Shown here one piece after another: positions 17,827-26,058 of a DNA stretch of 64,000 nucleotides. Below the pieces are notes generated by a model. The model saw nothing but the letters and a program-made list of their open reading frames with translations, ran no database searches and was not told where the DNA came from. The DNA comes from Draconibacterium aestuarii. Lineage in GTDB: Bacteria; Bacteroidota; Bacteroidia; Bacteroidales; Prolixibacteraceae. The number at the start of each line of letters is the position of its first letter. Position 1 is the first letter of the stretch. The position numbers and the translations under genes are program-made. The stretch lies in contig JAPOHD010000010.1 of NCBI GenBank assembly GCA_026671195.1, positions 569-64,568 of the forward strand. The letters are read 5' to 3'.

Positions 17827-18375
17827 TCATTTAGTTGCCTCAATTTCTTCGAGGTTGTTTTTTATCAGTTCAATAATGCCTTCCCGTATTTCCTTTTGCT
17901 GAAATGAAATATCGCCAAGCATTTCTTTAATTTCTCCCGAGTTTATGCTGAATTTGCCCTTTTCAGTTTCATGAGAATATTCCAATACTCCTTCGCTGTA
18001 ACTTAAAAGCGTGAGATAGTAAGTTTCCCAAATATCGCCCATGGGCGGTTTGTCAACATTCGACAACTGAAAACCGGCGGTTACAGTTGTACCCACACCA
18101 GGCTCCGAATCCAGCTTAAAACTGCCATTGGAACGTTCCGCATTTTGTTTTAACAGAGCTAATCCCAATCCAACTTTTCGGGTATTTCGCGATGTAAAGA
18201 ACGGGTTGGCCGCCTGCTGTAACGTTTCTCGGTTCATTCCGCAGCCGTTATCCTTGATTGTCAACGAACAAAGGTCATTTATTTTATCCTCTTCAACTAT
18301 GATTTCAATCAATGTGGCTTTTGCCTTGATTGAATTTTGCACAATGTCCAGAATATGTTCCGAAAGTGTTCTCAT
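17827..18375 (-). CDS. HATPase-domain protein of the hydrogenase regulatory module
   Basis: 182 residues. A GHKL ATP-binding domain is visible: the N box HILDIVQNSIKA, DNGCGM (G1), and the glycine-rich lid GLGLALLKQNAE followed by GVGTTVTAGF. There is no histidine phosphoacceptor or sensor domain, so it is more like an anti-sigma-type switch kinase or ATPase than a classical sensor kinase. The C-terminal ~60 residues are a separate small domain. Its start overlaps the end of the PHP gene by 4 bp. Such ATPases are known beside [FeFe] hydrogenases of fermenters. Confidence 0.8.
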   Translation of the reverse strand: MRTLSEHILDIVQNSIKAKATLIEIIVEEDKINDLCSLTIKDNGCGMNRETLQQAANPFFTSRNTRKVGLGLALLKQNAERSNGSFKLDSEPGVGTTVTAGFQLSNVDKPPMGDIWETYYLTLLSYSEGVLEYSHETEKGKFSINSGEIKEMLGDISFQQKEIREGIIELIKNNLEEIEATK

Positions 18376-19109
18376 AAAATTTCAACGAACCGGTTATCCT
18401 GCTGATTAAGAGCCTTTTTAATCTCATTAAAACATATTTTCTCGATTGAAAATATGGAAAAAGCCGTTCCAATTTGATCTAAAAAATGGGCATCTGAATT
18501 ATAAAGTAACGAAATTCTATCTTCTAAAGAATAATGTTTTCGAACATGCTTTTCAGTGGTTCTCCCGGTAATTCCCATAGCATCGAATAGTAATGTTTTT
18601 GGGATAAAACCAAGATGGCTGAAAAGTCCGTTAAGAGAGCGATCTACGTGCGCGGGAATAAATATTCCATTCAGTTGTGACACATATTTTTGCACCTCTG
18701 AAATTCCCTTTTTCAAGGCCGATGTAAGGTAATACGGAATCAACTCCAAAATATTTTCTTCGGCATCAACCACTGGTTGATAACCAAAGTGTCCATCCGG
18801 ATTGGGTATTTTGGTGATATTCTCCTCCAGAAATTCCTGAAATTCATCCAGTTGTGATTCATGTTCAAAGAATACGAGGCAGTGCACTTCTTCTTTGGTA
18901 GTAACTTCGGCTCCGGTCAACACAAAAATGCCTTCCTTCTCAGCAAGTTTTTTTACCAGTTTTGCATTTTTTGTCGAGTTGTGATCCGTTATCCCGATAA
19001 TCTGCAAATTGGCTTCTTTGGCTTTTCCCACGATATTTGCCGGGGTCATTTCCAAATCGGCACAGGGCGATAAAACCGTGTGAATATGTAGATCGGCCCT
19101 TACTTGCAT
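18372..19109 (-). CDS. PHP-domain phosphoesterase
   Basis: 245 residues. The PHP metal-binding motifs are clear: ADLHIHTVLSPCAD at the N-terminus, GITDHNST, the acidic TGAEVTT, FIPAHVDRS, and YNSDAHFLD near the C-terminus. The fold is a Zn/Mn-dependent phosphoesterase. The gene sits between the DRTGG gene and an ATPase gene with 4-6 bp spacing or overlap, so it belongs to the hydrogenase regulatory operon. The substrate is unknown; a nucleotide or phosphoprotein role is only a guess. Confidence 0.82.
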   Translation of the reverse strand: MQVRADLHIHTVLSPCADLEMTPANIVGKAKEANLQIIGITDHNSTKNAKLVKKLAEKEGIFVLTGAEVTTKEEVHCLVFFEHESQLDEFQEFLEENITKIPNPDGHFGYQPVVDAEENILELIPYYLTSALKKGISEVQKYVSQLNGIFIPAHVDRSLNGLFSHLGFIPKTLLFDAMGITGRTTEKHVRKHYSLEDRISLLYNSDAHFLDQIGTAFSIFSIEKICFNEIKKALNQQDNRFVEIL

Positions 19110-19114
19110 AAAAA

Positions 19115-19447
19115 TTAGCTTATAAAACTGTAGAGTTTCCCCGCAATTTCGAATGTACTTAGATTGGTTCCCAAAACAGGAATTCCTTCTTCGTTACTAC
19201 GTTCCAGGGTGTCATCTTCAGGCTCTGTTCCTTTCACTAATATAACGGCAGCCAAATCTTTTAACGAAGCTATTGCCATTACATTTTGGTGAGTTTGTAG
19301 TGTAATCCACACTTCACCCTCGGCGGCATTTCCCATAACGTCACTCAATAAATCGGAAACATATCCACCATTCACTTCGTTTTCAAGTCCTTCTTCACCC
19401 GAAAACACTTTTAGTCCAAATTTTTCAACCAGATCAGAAACCAACAT
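19115..19447 (-). CDS. DRTGG-domain protein
   Basis: About 110 residues. I choose the ATG at 19447 (MLVSDLVEKFG) over the one at 19480 because an unusually strong Shine-Dalgarno sequence (GGAGGT) sits just before it, inside the end of the upstream hydrogenase-like gene, giving a 14-bp overlap. The chain resembles the second DRTGG protein at 21307-21651: V.GGYVSDLLSDVMGNA here, and A.DLMSDVLTLDDDH there. DRTGG domains are small regulatory folds found next to CBS or phosphotransacetylase domains, and recur beside [FeFe] hydrogenases. The ligand is unknown. Confidence 0.78.
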   Translation of the reverse strand: MLVSDLVEKFGLKVFSGEEGLENEVNGGYVSDLLSDVMGNAAEGEVWITLQTHQNVMAIASLKDLAAVILVKGTEPEDDTLERSNEEGIPVLGTNLSTFEIAGKLYSFIS

Positions 19448-20801
19448 TTCTACCTCCTTTTTTATTACAGTCTGCATCAAAGCGATTTTTACCCCAGGCT
19501 TTTTCCAGGTTTTTGGTCGCTTTTTCTATCGTTATTTTTTTCTCATTCAAATAGCGGTTTTGCAAGAAAATACAATCGGTCATTTTTGCATCTCCCTGTA
19601 CCATGTCTTCTGCCAAAGCATGGCAGTTGGGTGAACCACAACTCCCGCAATCAATTCCCGGCAATTGGCACAAAATACGATCGACCTTTTGCAGTTTTGC
19701 CAAGGCTTTAACCCGGTCGGTATCCAGTGAAAAAACATAGTTGGGTTGAATTGGATACGCTTTCAATTTGTCTTTTATTCCGTCACAATTTTCTGCTAAA
19801 ACACCAAGTTTTGCTACTGATTTATATCTATTCGAACGCTTTTGCAAACGCTCAACAGTTAAAAAACGGTTCCCGGTTAAAAGAATACCGCCGGCACATC
19901 CCTGATGACACGATTTAAGCTCCAGAAAATCAAGTTCAGGAACCTCTTCATTTTCCATGCGTTCCAGAATTTTAACCACATTATGAATGCCATCTACCGC
20001 CATCGATTTTCTTCTGAACTGTCTGGATTCTCCCCTTGGCAAACTCCAAACAATTCCATCGCGGGTTAAATTCTTTCTCAAATCAGAAGTATCACCCTCC
20101 TCCTTTTTAGATATTACACGCATTATATTATTGTACAAATCCTTCATATTAATCAATCCATCAACAATTGATTTAGTTTCGCCCAAAGGACGTTTCACAG
20201 CTGCCATTTTTGCTGAGCAGGGTGATACATAAAAGATACCGATCTCTTCGCGCGAAATACCTTCTTTCGCCAGGTTGCCTATGGCATAACAAGCCGCCAA
20301 ATCATGTGGTGCTTTTACCGGTATAATATTCTCAACTAACGATGGATAGCGTGACTGGATTAAGCGCACAATAGCAGGACAAAACGATGAAATAGCCGGT
20401 TTGTTTTTTAACTGTTCGACATTATCCTTGATCTTAGTAATTAACAGACCGATAGGTTGCTCTACTTCATAAATGTGCGTAAAACCCAACTTTTTTAAAG
20501 CTTCATATATTTTGCCTTCGGAATAAATTTCAGGAAACTGCCCAATCATTACCGACGAAAAAAGCACTACGCGATATTTGTAGTTCTTGAGCTGTTCTAG
20601 TCCATCATGATTTACATAAAAAGCATCAACCGGACAAGCTCGCAAGCAGTTTCCACAATCCACACACCGATCGGGATTTATTTTGGCTACACCACCGCGA
20701 ATACGAATAGCTTCGGTTGGACATGATTTCATACAATGTGTGCAGCCCATACATTTATTAGTATCAACTTTTATGGCATGATATTTTTCAACCGTATTCA
20801 T
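19434..20801 (-). CDS. Sensory-type [FeFe] hydrogenase-like protein
   Basis: 455 residues. Two N-terminal ferredoxin motifs (CMGCTHCMKSCP and CVDCGNCLRACP) lead into an H-cluster-like domain. Its loops are SSFCPAI (138-144), SPCSAK (193-198) and KSCHQGCAGG (296-305). The four cysteines that would hold the cubane (141, 195, 298, 302) and the conserved lysine are kept, but the proton-transfer cysteine of TSCCP is Phe140 here. A C-terminal cluster motif follows (CGSCGSPNC, then a cysteine at 410). This fits the sensory [FeFe] hydrogenases that regulate catalytic ones, a role inferred from context. Confidence 0.82.
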   Translation of the reverse strand: MNTVEKYHAIKVDTNKCMGCTHCMKSCPTEAIRIRGGVAKINPDRCVDCGNCLRACPVDAFYVNHDGLEQLKNYKYRVVLFSSVMIGQFPEIYSEGKIYEALKKLGFTHIYEVEQPIGLLITKIKDNVEQLKNKPAISSFCPAIVRLIQSRYPSLVENIIPVKAPHDLAACYAIGNLAKEGISREEIGIFYVSPCSAKMAAVKRPLGETKSIVDGLINMKDLYNNIMRVISKKEEGDTSDLRKNLTRDGIVWSLPRGESRQFRRKSMAVDGIHNVVKILERMENEEVPELDFLELKSCHQGCAGGILLTGNRFLTVERLQKRSNRYKSVAKLGVLAENCDGIKDKLKAYPIQPNYVFSLDTDRVKALAKLQKVDRILCQLPGIDCGSCGSPNCHALAEDMVQGDAKMTDCIFLQNRYLNEKKITIEKATKNLEKAWGKNRFDADCNKKGGRNVGF

Positions 20802-20892
20802 TTCAATCTACTTGTTAACTTCATTTGTATTTTCTCAGCTTTTCAACAGCCCGCCTTTACTAAAAACTGACTTATTTTTAGATTTATTTCAT

Positions 20893-21303
20893 CTAAAAGT
20901 TAGTTCTGAAAGTAACTGTTGTTCCCTCTCCAACTTTACTTTTAATACTTAGTTCATCGGTATTTTTTTTAATATTGGGTAGTCCCATTCCTGCTCCAAA
21001 TCCCATATCCCGTACTTTTTTCGAAGCTGTTGAATACCCTTTTTTCATTGCTTTTTCAATGTCTTCGATTCCAGGACCATTGTCTTTTAATTCAACCTGA
21101 ATACCGATTTCGTCGATAACAGCACTTAGCGTACCTCCAACCGAGTGCGCTACAACATTTACTTCGGCTTCGTATATAGCAACAACAATTCGTTTAATTA
21201 CCTTTGGTTCAACCTGCAATTGTTTCAGCACTTTTTTAATATGGCTCGATGCCCGTCCGGCTTTGCTAAAATCACCACTTGCTATTTCAAAGTTCAAATT
21301 CAT
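20893..21303 (-). CDS. RsbW-like anti-sigma ATPase
   Basis: 136 residues, a single GHKL ATPase domain: IYEAEVNVVAHS (N box), LKDNGPGI (G1), and the lid with GFGAGMGLPNIKKNTDE and GEGTTVTFRT. The size and lack of other domains match anti-sigma-factor serine kinases of the RsbW/SpoIIAB group. Such kinases are normally opposed by a PP2C/SpoIIE phosphatase, and one is encoded divergently at 22752-23951. No STAS antagonist is seen in the window; a DRTGG protein may play that part here (inference). Confidence 0.8.
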   Translation of the reverse strand: MNLNFEIASGDFSKAGRASSHIKKVLKQLQVEPKVIKRIVVAIYEAEVNVVAHSVGGTLSAVIDEIGIQVELKDNGPGIEDIEKAMKKGYSTASKKVRDMGFGAGMGLPNIKKNTDELSIKSKVGEGTTVTFRTNF

Positions 21304-21306
21304 TTA

Positions 21307-21651
21307 CTAATAAACCGGTTCTAAACCATTTTTATAAAGAATACCACTTGTCCGGAAAATGGAGTAAGGTGTTTCTAAAAGCACCAGTCCATTTTCATTG
21401 GCCAGGCTTATCATTTCAGCTGTGGCCTTTTTGTTTCGTGCTAAAACGACTACCTCTATATCGGCCATCTCGGCAGTGCGAATCAACTGTACATTTGCCA
21501 AACCGGTGATAAGCAACAAATGATCGTCATCAAGCGTTAAAACATCACTCATTAAATCGGAACTAAAAGCCTTTTGCAGATCATGATCTTCTTCTGTACA
21601 CCCTGCAACCAGCCTTGCATTGGTTAATTCTATTATTTCAGATAATTTCAC
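21307..21651 (-). CDS. DRTGG-domain protein, second copy
   Basis: 114 residues, starting KLSEIIELTNARLVAGCTEED and continuing with SSDLMSDVLT. It is a distant homologue of the 19115-19447 product. It is the first gene of the whole hydrogenase operon, three bases before the anti-sigma-like ATPase gene. Its position next to the switch kinase suggests a direct partner role. Cys18 is the only cysteine, so it is not an iron-sulfur protein. Confidence 0.75.
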   Translation of the reverse strand: MKLSEIIELTNARLVAGCTEEDHDLQKAFSSDLMSDVLTLDDDHLLLITGLANVQLIRTAEMADIEVVVLARNKKATAEMISLANENGLVLLETPYSIFRTSGILYKNGLEPVY

Positions 21652-21680
21652 TCTTTTCTGTCTGTTAATTCTTTAGGGTA

Positions 21681-21688
21681 CAAATATA
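21681..21688 (-). promoter_or_regulatory. Candidate -7 element of the hydrogenase operon
   Basis: On the - strand this reads TATATTTG, an exact TAnnTTTG, 30 bases before the first start codon of the operon. No TTTG is visible at the usual -33 distance. The 190-bp gap also has to hold the promoter of the divergent PAS gene. Confidence 0.45.
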
Positions 21689-21841
21689 GTTCTACCCCCC
21701 TATATTTCTATTATTTAGAAGCATCTTCTTCCGAATTTAAAATGATTAAAAACAATTCCGGTTAATTCTGATTCGCTTTGTTTCAATTGCGTTCGAAATT
21801 CCTTATTTTTCAGAATCAAAATCAAAAGAACCAAGTGAACC

Positions 21842-22774
21842 ATGATTTACGATAAAAAATCTTTACTGGCAGGAAACATCGAAGACCCTGAAATACATCA
21901 AAAAATTATTGATGCTTTACCTATTCCAATTTTTTACCGCGACACAAAGGGCATTTATCAGATGTGCAATGCTGCCCACGAAAAATTTACAGGAAAAACA
22001 AAGGATCAGATTGTGGGTAAATCGGTGTACGATGTACACGTAAAAGAAATGGCCGATAAATATTCGCACCAGGACAAAGAGTTGATCAATAATCCCGATA
22101 TTCAGGTTTACGACACAAAAGTAAGGCATGGCGACGGTACTTCGCACAATGTTATTTTAAACAAAGCAGTTATACGCAATAATGAGAATAAAATTGTGGG
22201 GATAGTTGGATCGATTAACGACATTACCGAACTAAAAAAAACCGAGCAACGACTAGAGAAAGCACAGGAGTCGATGGAGGTTTCATCAAAAATGATCCAT
22301 AAAATTTCGTCGGGAATAATAATGATGGACCACAATCTTAAGGTAGTGGATTCGAATGAAAGTTTTGCCAAATTTATGGGTGAAGAAACCGAAGAACTCT
22401 ACGAAACCATTCCCGGATTAAAAGGTGCCGATGCGAGAGGCTTGGTGCCTGATACCGTTTTTAAAATGTTATCAAGTGTACTTGCCTCGGGAGAAGACTC
22501 GCTGGAACGCGACCTGAAATATCAGAATAAATTGTTACATATTAGCGTAGTTACTTTGTATAAAAACCGTGTGGTTGGTGCTGTTTTCCGTGACATGTCG
22601 GCCCCCATGCTGGTACAGGATGAAATTATAAACCGAACGCGACGCATTAACAAACAAAATATTGAGACGGTACAAAAAGTGGCCTTTCTGCTTGGCGAAA
22701 ATGCAGCAGAAACAGAAGAACTTTTAAATTCAATAATAGAAACCTACTCTTATGGTGACGACAACAAGTCATGA
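21842..22774 (+). CDS. Double PAS-domain sensor protein
   Basis: 310 residues without a membrane segment. PAS 1 covers about 20-130 (IDALPIPIFYRDTKGIYQMC, then KFTGKTKDQIVGKS) and ends with a PAC-like VGIVGSINDITELKKTE. A short coiled-coil linker leads to PAS 2 (~145-250, ISSGIIMMDHNLKVVDSN). There is no kinase domain, so the output must pass to a partner, most likely the phosphatase encoded next with a 23-bp overlap. PAS 2 contains no obvious haem or flavin residue that I can identify. Confidence 0.85.
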   Translation: MIYDKKSLLAGNIEDPEIHQKIIDALPIPIFYRDTKGIYQMCNAAHEKFTGKTKDQIVGKSVYDVHVKEMADKYSHQDKELINNPDIQVYDTKVRHGDGTSHNVILNKAVIRNNENKIVGIVGSINDITELKKTEQRLEKAQESMEVSSKMIHKISSGIIMMDHNLKVVDSNESFAKFMGEETEELYETIPGLKGADARGLVPDTVFKMLSSVLASGEDSLERDLKYQNKLLHISVVTLYKNRVVGAVFRDMSAPMLVQDEIINRTRRINKQNIETVQKVAFLLGENAAETEELLNSIIETYSYGDDNKS

Positions 22775-23951
22775 CTATCATATCGAAATTGACGTTCAGC
22801 AAAAACGCCCCAAAGGAGAAATAGCATGCGGCGATGTTTTTCAATCGAGTATTATTCGGGAAGAAGGACGCACCATTATGGTTTTAAGTGATGGAATCGG
22901 GCACGGCATAAAAGCCAGTGTGCTGGCCATGCTAACAGCAACCATGGCCTTGAAATACACAAAACTGCATACCAAACCCGAAGTGGCTGCACGAATTATT
23001 ATGGAAGCATTGCCTAAAAGTAGCGACAACAAGGAAAGCTATGCCACTTTTACAATAATCGAGCTGGACAATGATGGCCATGTAAGAATTATAAACTACG
23101 ATAACCCCCGTATTCTTGCTATTCGAAATGGAGTTTCGATGCACCCCAAAGAATACGAACTCACAATTAAAGGCGAGGAAAACCAGGGGAAGGTTTTACT
23201 CTGTAAAGAGTTTACTGCCCGGAAAGAAGACCGAATTATATTTATGTCGGATGGGGTAACCCAATCAGGTCTTGGAAACAAACAGTTTCCGATGGGATGG
23301 GGAATAAATCAGGTTGAAGAATTTACCTTAAACCAGGTAAGCCGCATGCCGGATATTTCGGCTACAAAACTGGCGCGTAAAATTATCAACCAAGCTATGC
23401 GACACGATGATTTTTCGGTAAAAGACGATACAACCTGCGGCGTAATTTATTTTCGCGAACCACGCAAATTCATGCTCATAACCGGCCCCCCGTTTTACAA
23501 GATTAAAGACTTCGACTTTGTTGACCGTATTCAGGATTTTGAAGGCAAAAAGATTATTTGCGGTGGTACCACTGCTGAGATTATTGCCCGCGAACTGAAT
23601 TTGACCGTTGAAATTCAACATGGCAATAAAAATTTGAACGCTTTACCGCCGAGCGCAAAAATGGAAGGTTTTGAAATGGTTACCGAAGGAATTTTAACGC
23701 TTGGGAAAGTAGAAGAAATACTCGAAAACTACGATAGTGACACCCGACTTCAGGACAGTACTCCTGAAGAAGTGGTAAAATTATTTTTACAACACGACTA
23801 TATTGATATAATTGTTGGAACCAGAATTAATTGGGCACACCAGGATCCTGAACAACCGCTTGAACTGGAACTCCGAAAATTTGTAGTAAAGCGAATAGTA
23901 AAACTTTTAGTACACAAATTTTTTAAGAAAGTTAAGGTGGAATACGTTTAA
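22752..23951 (+). CDS. SpoIIE/PP2C serine phosphatase with extra C-terminal domain
   Basis: 399 residues. Residues ~5-235 form a PP2C-type phosphatase with the metal-binding aspartates in EIACGDVF, VLSDGIGHG, FMSDGV and KDDTTCGV. About 160 further residues follow, starting with a stretch FMLITGPPFYKIKDFDFVD and a GGTTAEIIARELN segment; I cannot assign this part. In SpoIIE/RsbU-type circuits the phosphatase reverses phosphorylation by an RsbW-like kinase; both are present at this locus. The gene overlaps the PAS gene, so the two are co-translated. Confidence 0.85.
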   Translation: MVTTTSHDYHIEIDVQQKRPKGEIACGDVFQSSIIREEGRTIMVLSDGIGHGIKASVLAMLTATMALKYTKLHTKPEVAARIIMEALPKSSDNKESYATFTIIELDNDGHVRIINYDNPRILAIRNGVSMHPKEYELTIKGEENQGKVLLCKEFTARKEDRIIFMSDGVTQSGLGNKQFPMGWGINQVEEFTLNQVSRMPDISATKLARKIINQAMRHDDFSVKDDTTCGVIYFREPRKFMLITGPPFYKIKDFDFVDRIQDFEGKKIICGGTTAEIIARELNLTVEIQHGNKNLNALPPSAKMEGFEMVTEGILTLGKVEEILENYDSDTRLQDSTPEEVVKLFLQHDYIDIIVGTRINWAHQDPEQPLELELRKFVVKRIVKLLVHKFFKKVKVEYV

Positions 23952-24106
23952 CATGAATTGTGACGTACAAGTCTATGATACAACACCTTCCAACTATCAG
24001 TGCATCTTCACACTTTTTTTCTACCATTCATTTAACATAGTTTAGTGCTGTAAGTCTGGGATATTTCTCAGTTTTTTTGTACTTTGTAGAAAGTAAAACC
24101 TGTATC

Positions 24107-24706
24107 ATGAGATCATTAATTACAATAATATTCGTTGCACTTTGTCTGTTTAGCTTTGGGCAAGATAAACGATATATGATCCAGGCAAAAGTGGTAGATC
24201 AGGATGGAGACCCAATTTCCGATGTTTACATAGTTAATTTGGTAAGCCACGAAAAGGACATCAGCCACAGTGACGGAGTTTTTAATATCCGGATATTTCC
24301 TTCCGATTCGATTGTACTTTCTCACATTTCTTATTTCCGAAAAACAGTTACTGTACACGATATTTTACTCGATCCGGTTATTACCATGTTCTCTGAAGAA
24401 ATTGGAATAAAGGAAGTAAAAGTTACTCCCAAGCAAAAGTCGGACGAAGAGTATGCCCAAAAAAACCTCCTTTTCTTGGAAGAATACAAACCTATGTCTT
24501 ATACTAAAATAAAAGAAGAAAGCGATCCGGTGAATACCATAATGACCGAAAACAATGATTTAATGCGATCGGAAGCTGCATCGCTTAGTATTGTAAGGTT
24601 TTCGCCATCTGAAAATGTGGAGCAATTATTTGCCAAACTTAAAAGAACAGATAGTTCAAAAGACTTTTATTCCACCAGGAAACAAAAAAAGCAGGAATCT
24701 CAATAG
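24107..24706 (+). CDS. Exported carboxypeptidase-regulatory-like domain protein
   Basis: 199 residues from the ATG at 24107, which gives a clean signal peptide (MRSLITIIFVALCLFSFGQ). The mature start, QAKVVDQDGDPISDVYIVNL and so on to VTVHDILLDPVITM, is the beta-sandwich CarboxypepD_reg-like module that Bacteroidota place at the N-terminus of TonB receptors. Here it stands alone, followed by a lysine- and glutamate-rich tail. Many such free-standing proteins exist with unknown roles. The stop codon lies in the loop of a terminator hairpin. Confidence 0.75.
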   Translation: MRSLITIIFVALCLFSFGQDKRYMIQAKVVDQDGDPISDVYIVNLVSHEKDISHSDGVFNIRIFPSDSIVLSHISYFRKTVTVHDILLDPVITMFSEEIGIKEVKVTPKQKSDEEYAQKNLLFLEEYKPMSYTKIKEESDPVNTIMTENNDLMRSEAASLSIVRFSPSENVEQLFAKLKRTDSSKDFYSTRKQKKQESQ

Positions 24707-24720
24707 TTCCTGCTTTTTTT
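24684..24720. terminator. Bidirectional terminator overlapping a stop codon
   Basis: GCAGGAA (24691-24697) pairs with TTCCTGC (24707-24713), with seven A on one side and eight T on the other. It serves the + strand gene ending at 24706, whose TAG is in the loop, and the - strand gene ending at 24744. Confidence 0.85.
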
Positions 24721-24743
24721 GATAATATCTGATTCTATTTCTA

Positions 24744-25757
24744 CTACACCATCGGATACTTCTTAAAAATAGTTTCCGATTTCATTAGAATATCAACATA
24801 TTGTGCACGCTGATAAGCAAATGGGTCTTTCATGTTCTTCCGCGAAAGTTTTCCACGGAAATCATCAAGCGTTTTATAACCTTTGTCGTCCATCCATTTA
24901 TTCATATCCATTAGAATATCAGAAACAACCGAAGGCGAATTACGGTAAATAGTACTTACCACTTGTACCACATCGGCACCCGCCAGAATCATTTTTATTA
25001 CATCGTTGGCATCGTAAATACCGCGACTTACACAAACGCTTCCGTCAAGATTACCGTATAATAAACCTGCATAACGCAATCCCACCATATGATCTTTGGG
25101 ATTACTTAGTTCCCATGGATAGAAATATTGTTCTTTATCAATATCAACCTCGGGCTGAAAGAAACGGTTAAAAAGTACATAACCATCGGCACCGGCTTCA
25201 TCCACCTTTTTGATAAAATTGAGTGGGTTGGTATAAAACAAACTAATTTTTACACTTACCGGAATACTTACAGCATTTTTTACAGCTTTTACAATTTGAA
25301 TCTGCTTTTCTTCAATCGATTCGCCTGTAACTTCGAAATAACCCGGCACTGCATATAAGTTAATTTCGAGGCCGGCCACACCCGTTTTTTCCAATTCTTT
25401 AGCGTATTCTACCCAGGTTGGTTCGTAAATGGCATTTAAACTGGCAAACACAGGTACATCAACACTTTTCACCAATTTCTCTACATTATACAAATGTTCC
25501 TTTGGCCCTGCGTGTTCCAAACCAGGAAAAAGATTTGTCATTTCAGCATTACGGTTTTCATATTCCGAAAGCTCCTCATCCATTTGAAGATTTTCTAACT
25601 GAATTTGCTCTTCGAAAAGAGAACGATAAACAATTGCACCGATACCTGCTTCTTCTACTTGTTTAATTACATCGGTTTTTGTAACCAGGTTGCTTGCTCC
25701 AAGAATAATTGGGTTTTTAAGTTTAATACCCATGTAGGTTGTTGAAAGATCTGCCAT
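24744..25757 (-). CDS. Dihydroorotate dehydrogenase-like protein
   Basis: 337 residues, an FMN-binding TIM barrel. Landmarks are TYMGIKLKNPIILGASN at the start, FASLNA, GLEINLYA, VSVKISLFYTN, ADGYVLFNRFF, and a C-terminal FMN-phosphate loop with GADVVQVVSTIYRN. It resembles the class 1 enzymes and the DHOD-like part of dihydropyrimidine dehydrogenase. Bacteroidota often carry this copy besides a true PyrD, so its physiological substrate is uncertain. It is a single-gene unit flanked by terminators. Confidence 0.8.
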   Translation of the reverse strand: MADLSTTYMGIKLKNPIILGASNLVTKTDVIKQVEEAGIGAIVYRSLFEEQIQLENLQMDEELSEYENRNAEMTNLFPGLEHAGPKEHLYNVEKLVKSVDVPVFASLNAIYEPTWVEYAKELEKTGVAGLEINLYAVPGYFEVTGESIEEKQIQIVKAVKNAVSIPVSVKISLFYTNPLNFIKKVDEAGADGYVLFNRFFQPEVDIDKEQYFYPWELSNPKDHMVGLRYAGLLYGNLDGSVCVSRGIYDANDVIKMILAGADVVQVVSTIYRNSPSVVSDILMDMNKWMDDKGYKTLDDFRGKLSRKNMKDPFAYQRAQYVDILMKSETIFKKYPMV

Positions 25758-26058
25758 AATTATAGTTTTTTTTATTGATTTACCATTCGTTTTTAACAGT
25801 AACTGAATTTACAAATATTTTGTTCAAGTTTAAAATTAAATTTTATTGATGAGAGATAGAAAAATTACGAGGCTGAAAGTTGGAAGTATAAAGTTAGAAG
25901 ATAAAAGAGATGCCCTTGGAATTGAATATGCAATTAAAATATTTTCACAGAAAGTCGGTTGATCACATTCTGCATAGACTCCAAACCCAATCATTCAACA
26001 ACAAAAAAACCACCTGCCTTTCGACAGATGGTTTATATAAATATTATTGAAAATATTT
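25758..26058. other. 301-bp intergenic gap
   Basis: AT-rich DNA with the hppA terminator at its right end. I see no gene, RNA or repeat in the rest. Confidence 0.6.
26003..26034 (-). terminator. Terminator of hppA
   Basis: AACCA-C-CTG pairs with CAG-A-TGGTT around a short loop; the - strand reading continues into seven T. Confidence 0.7.
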
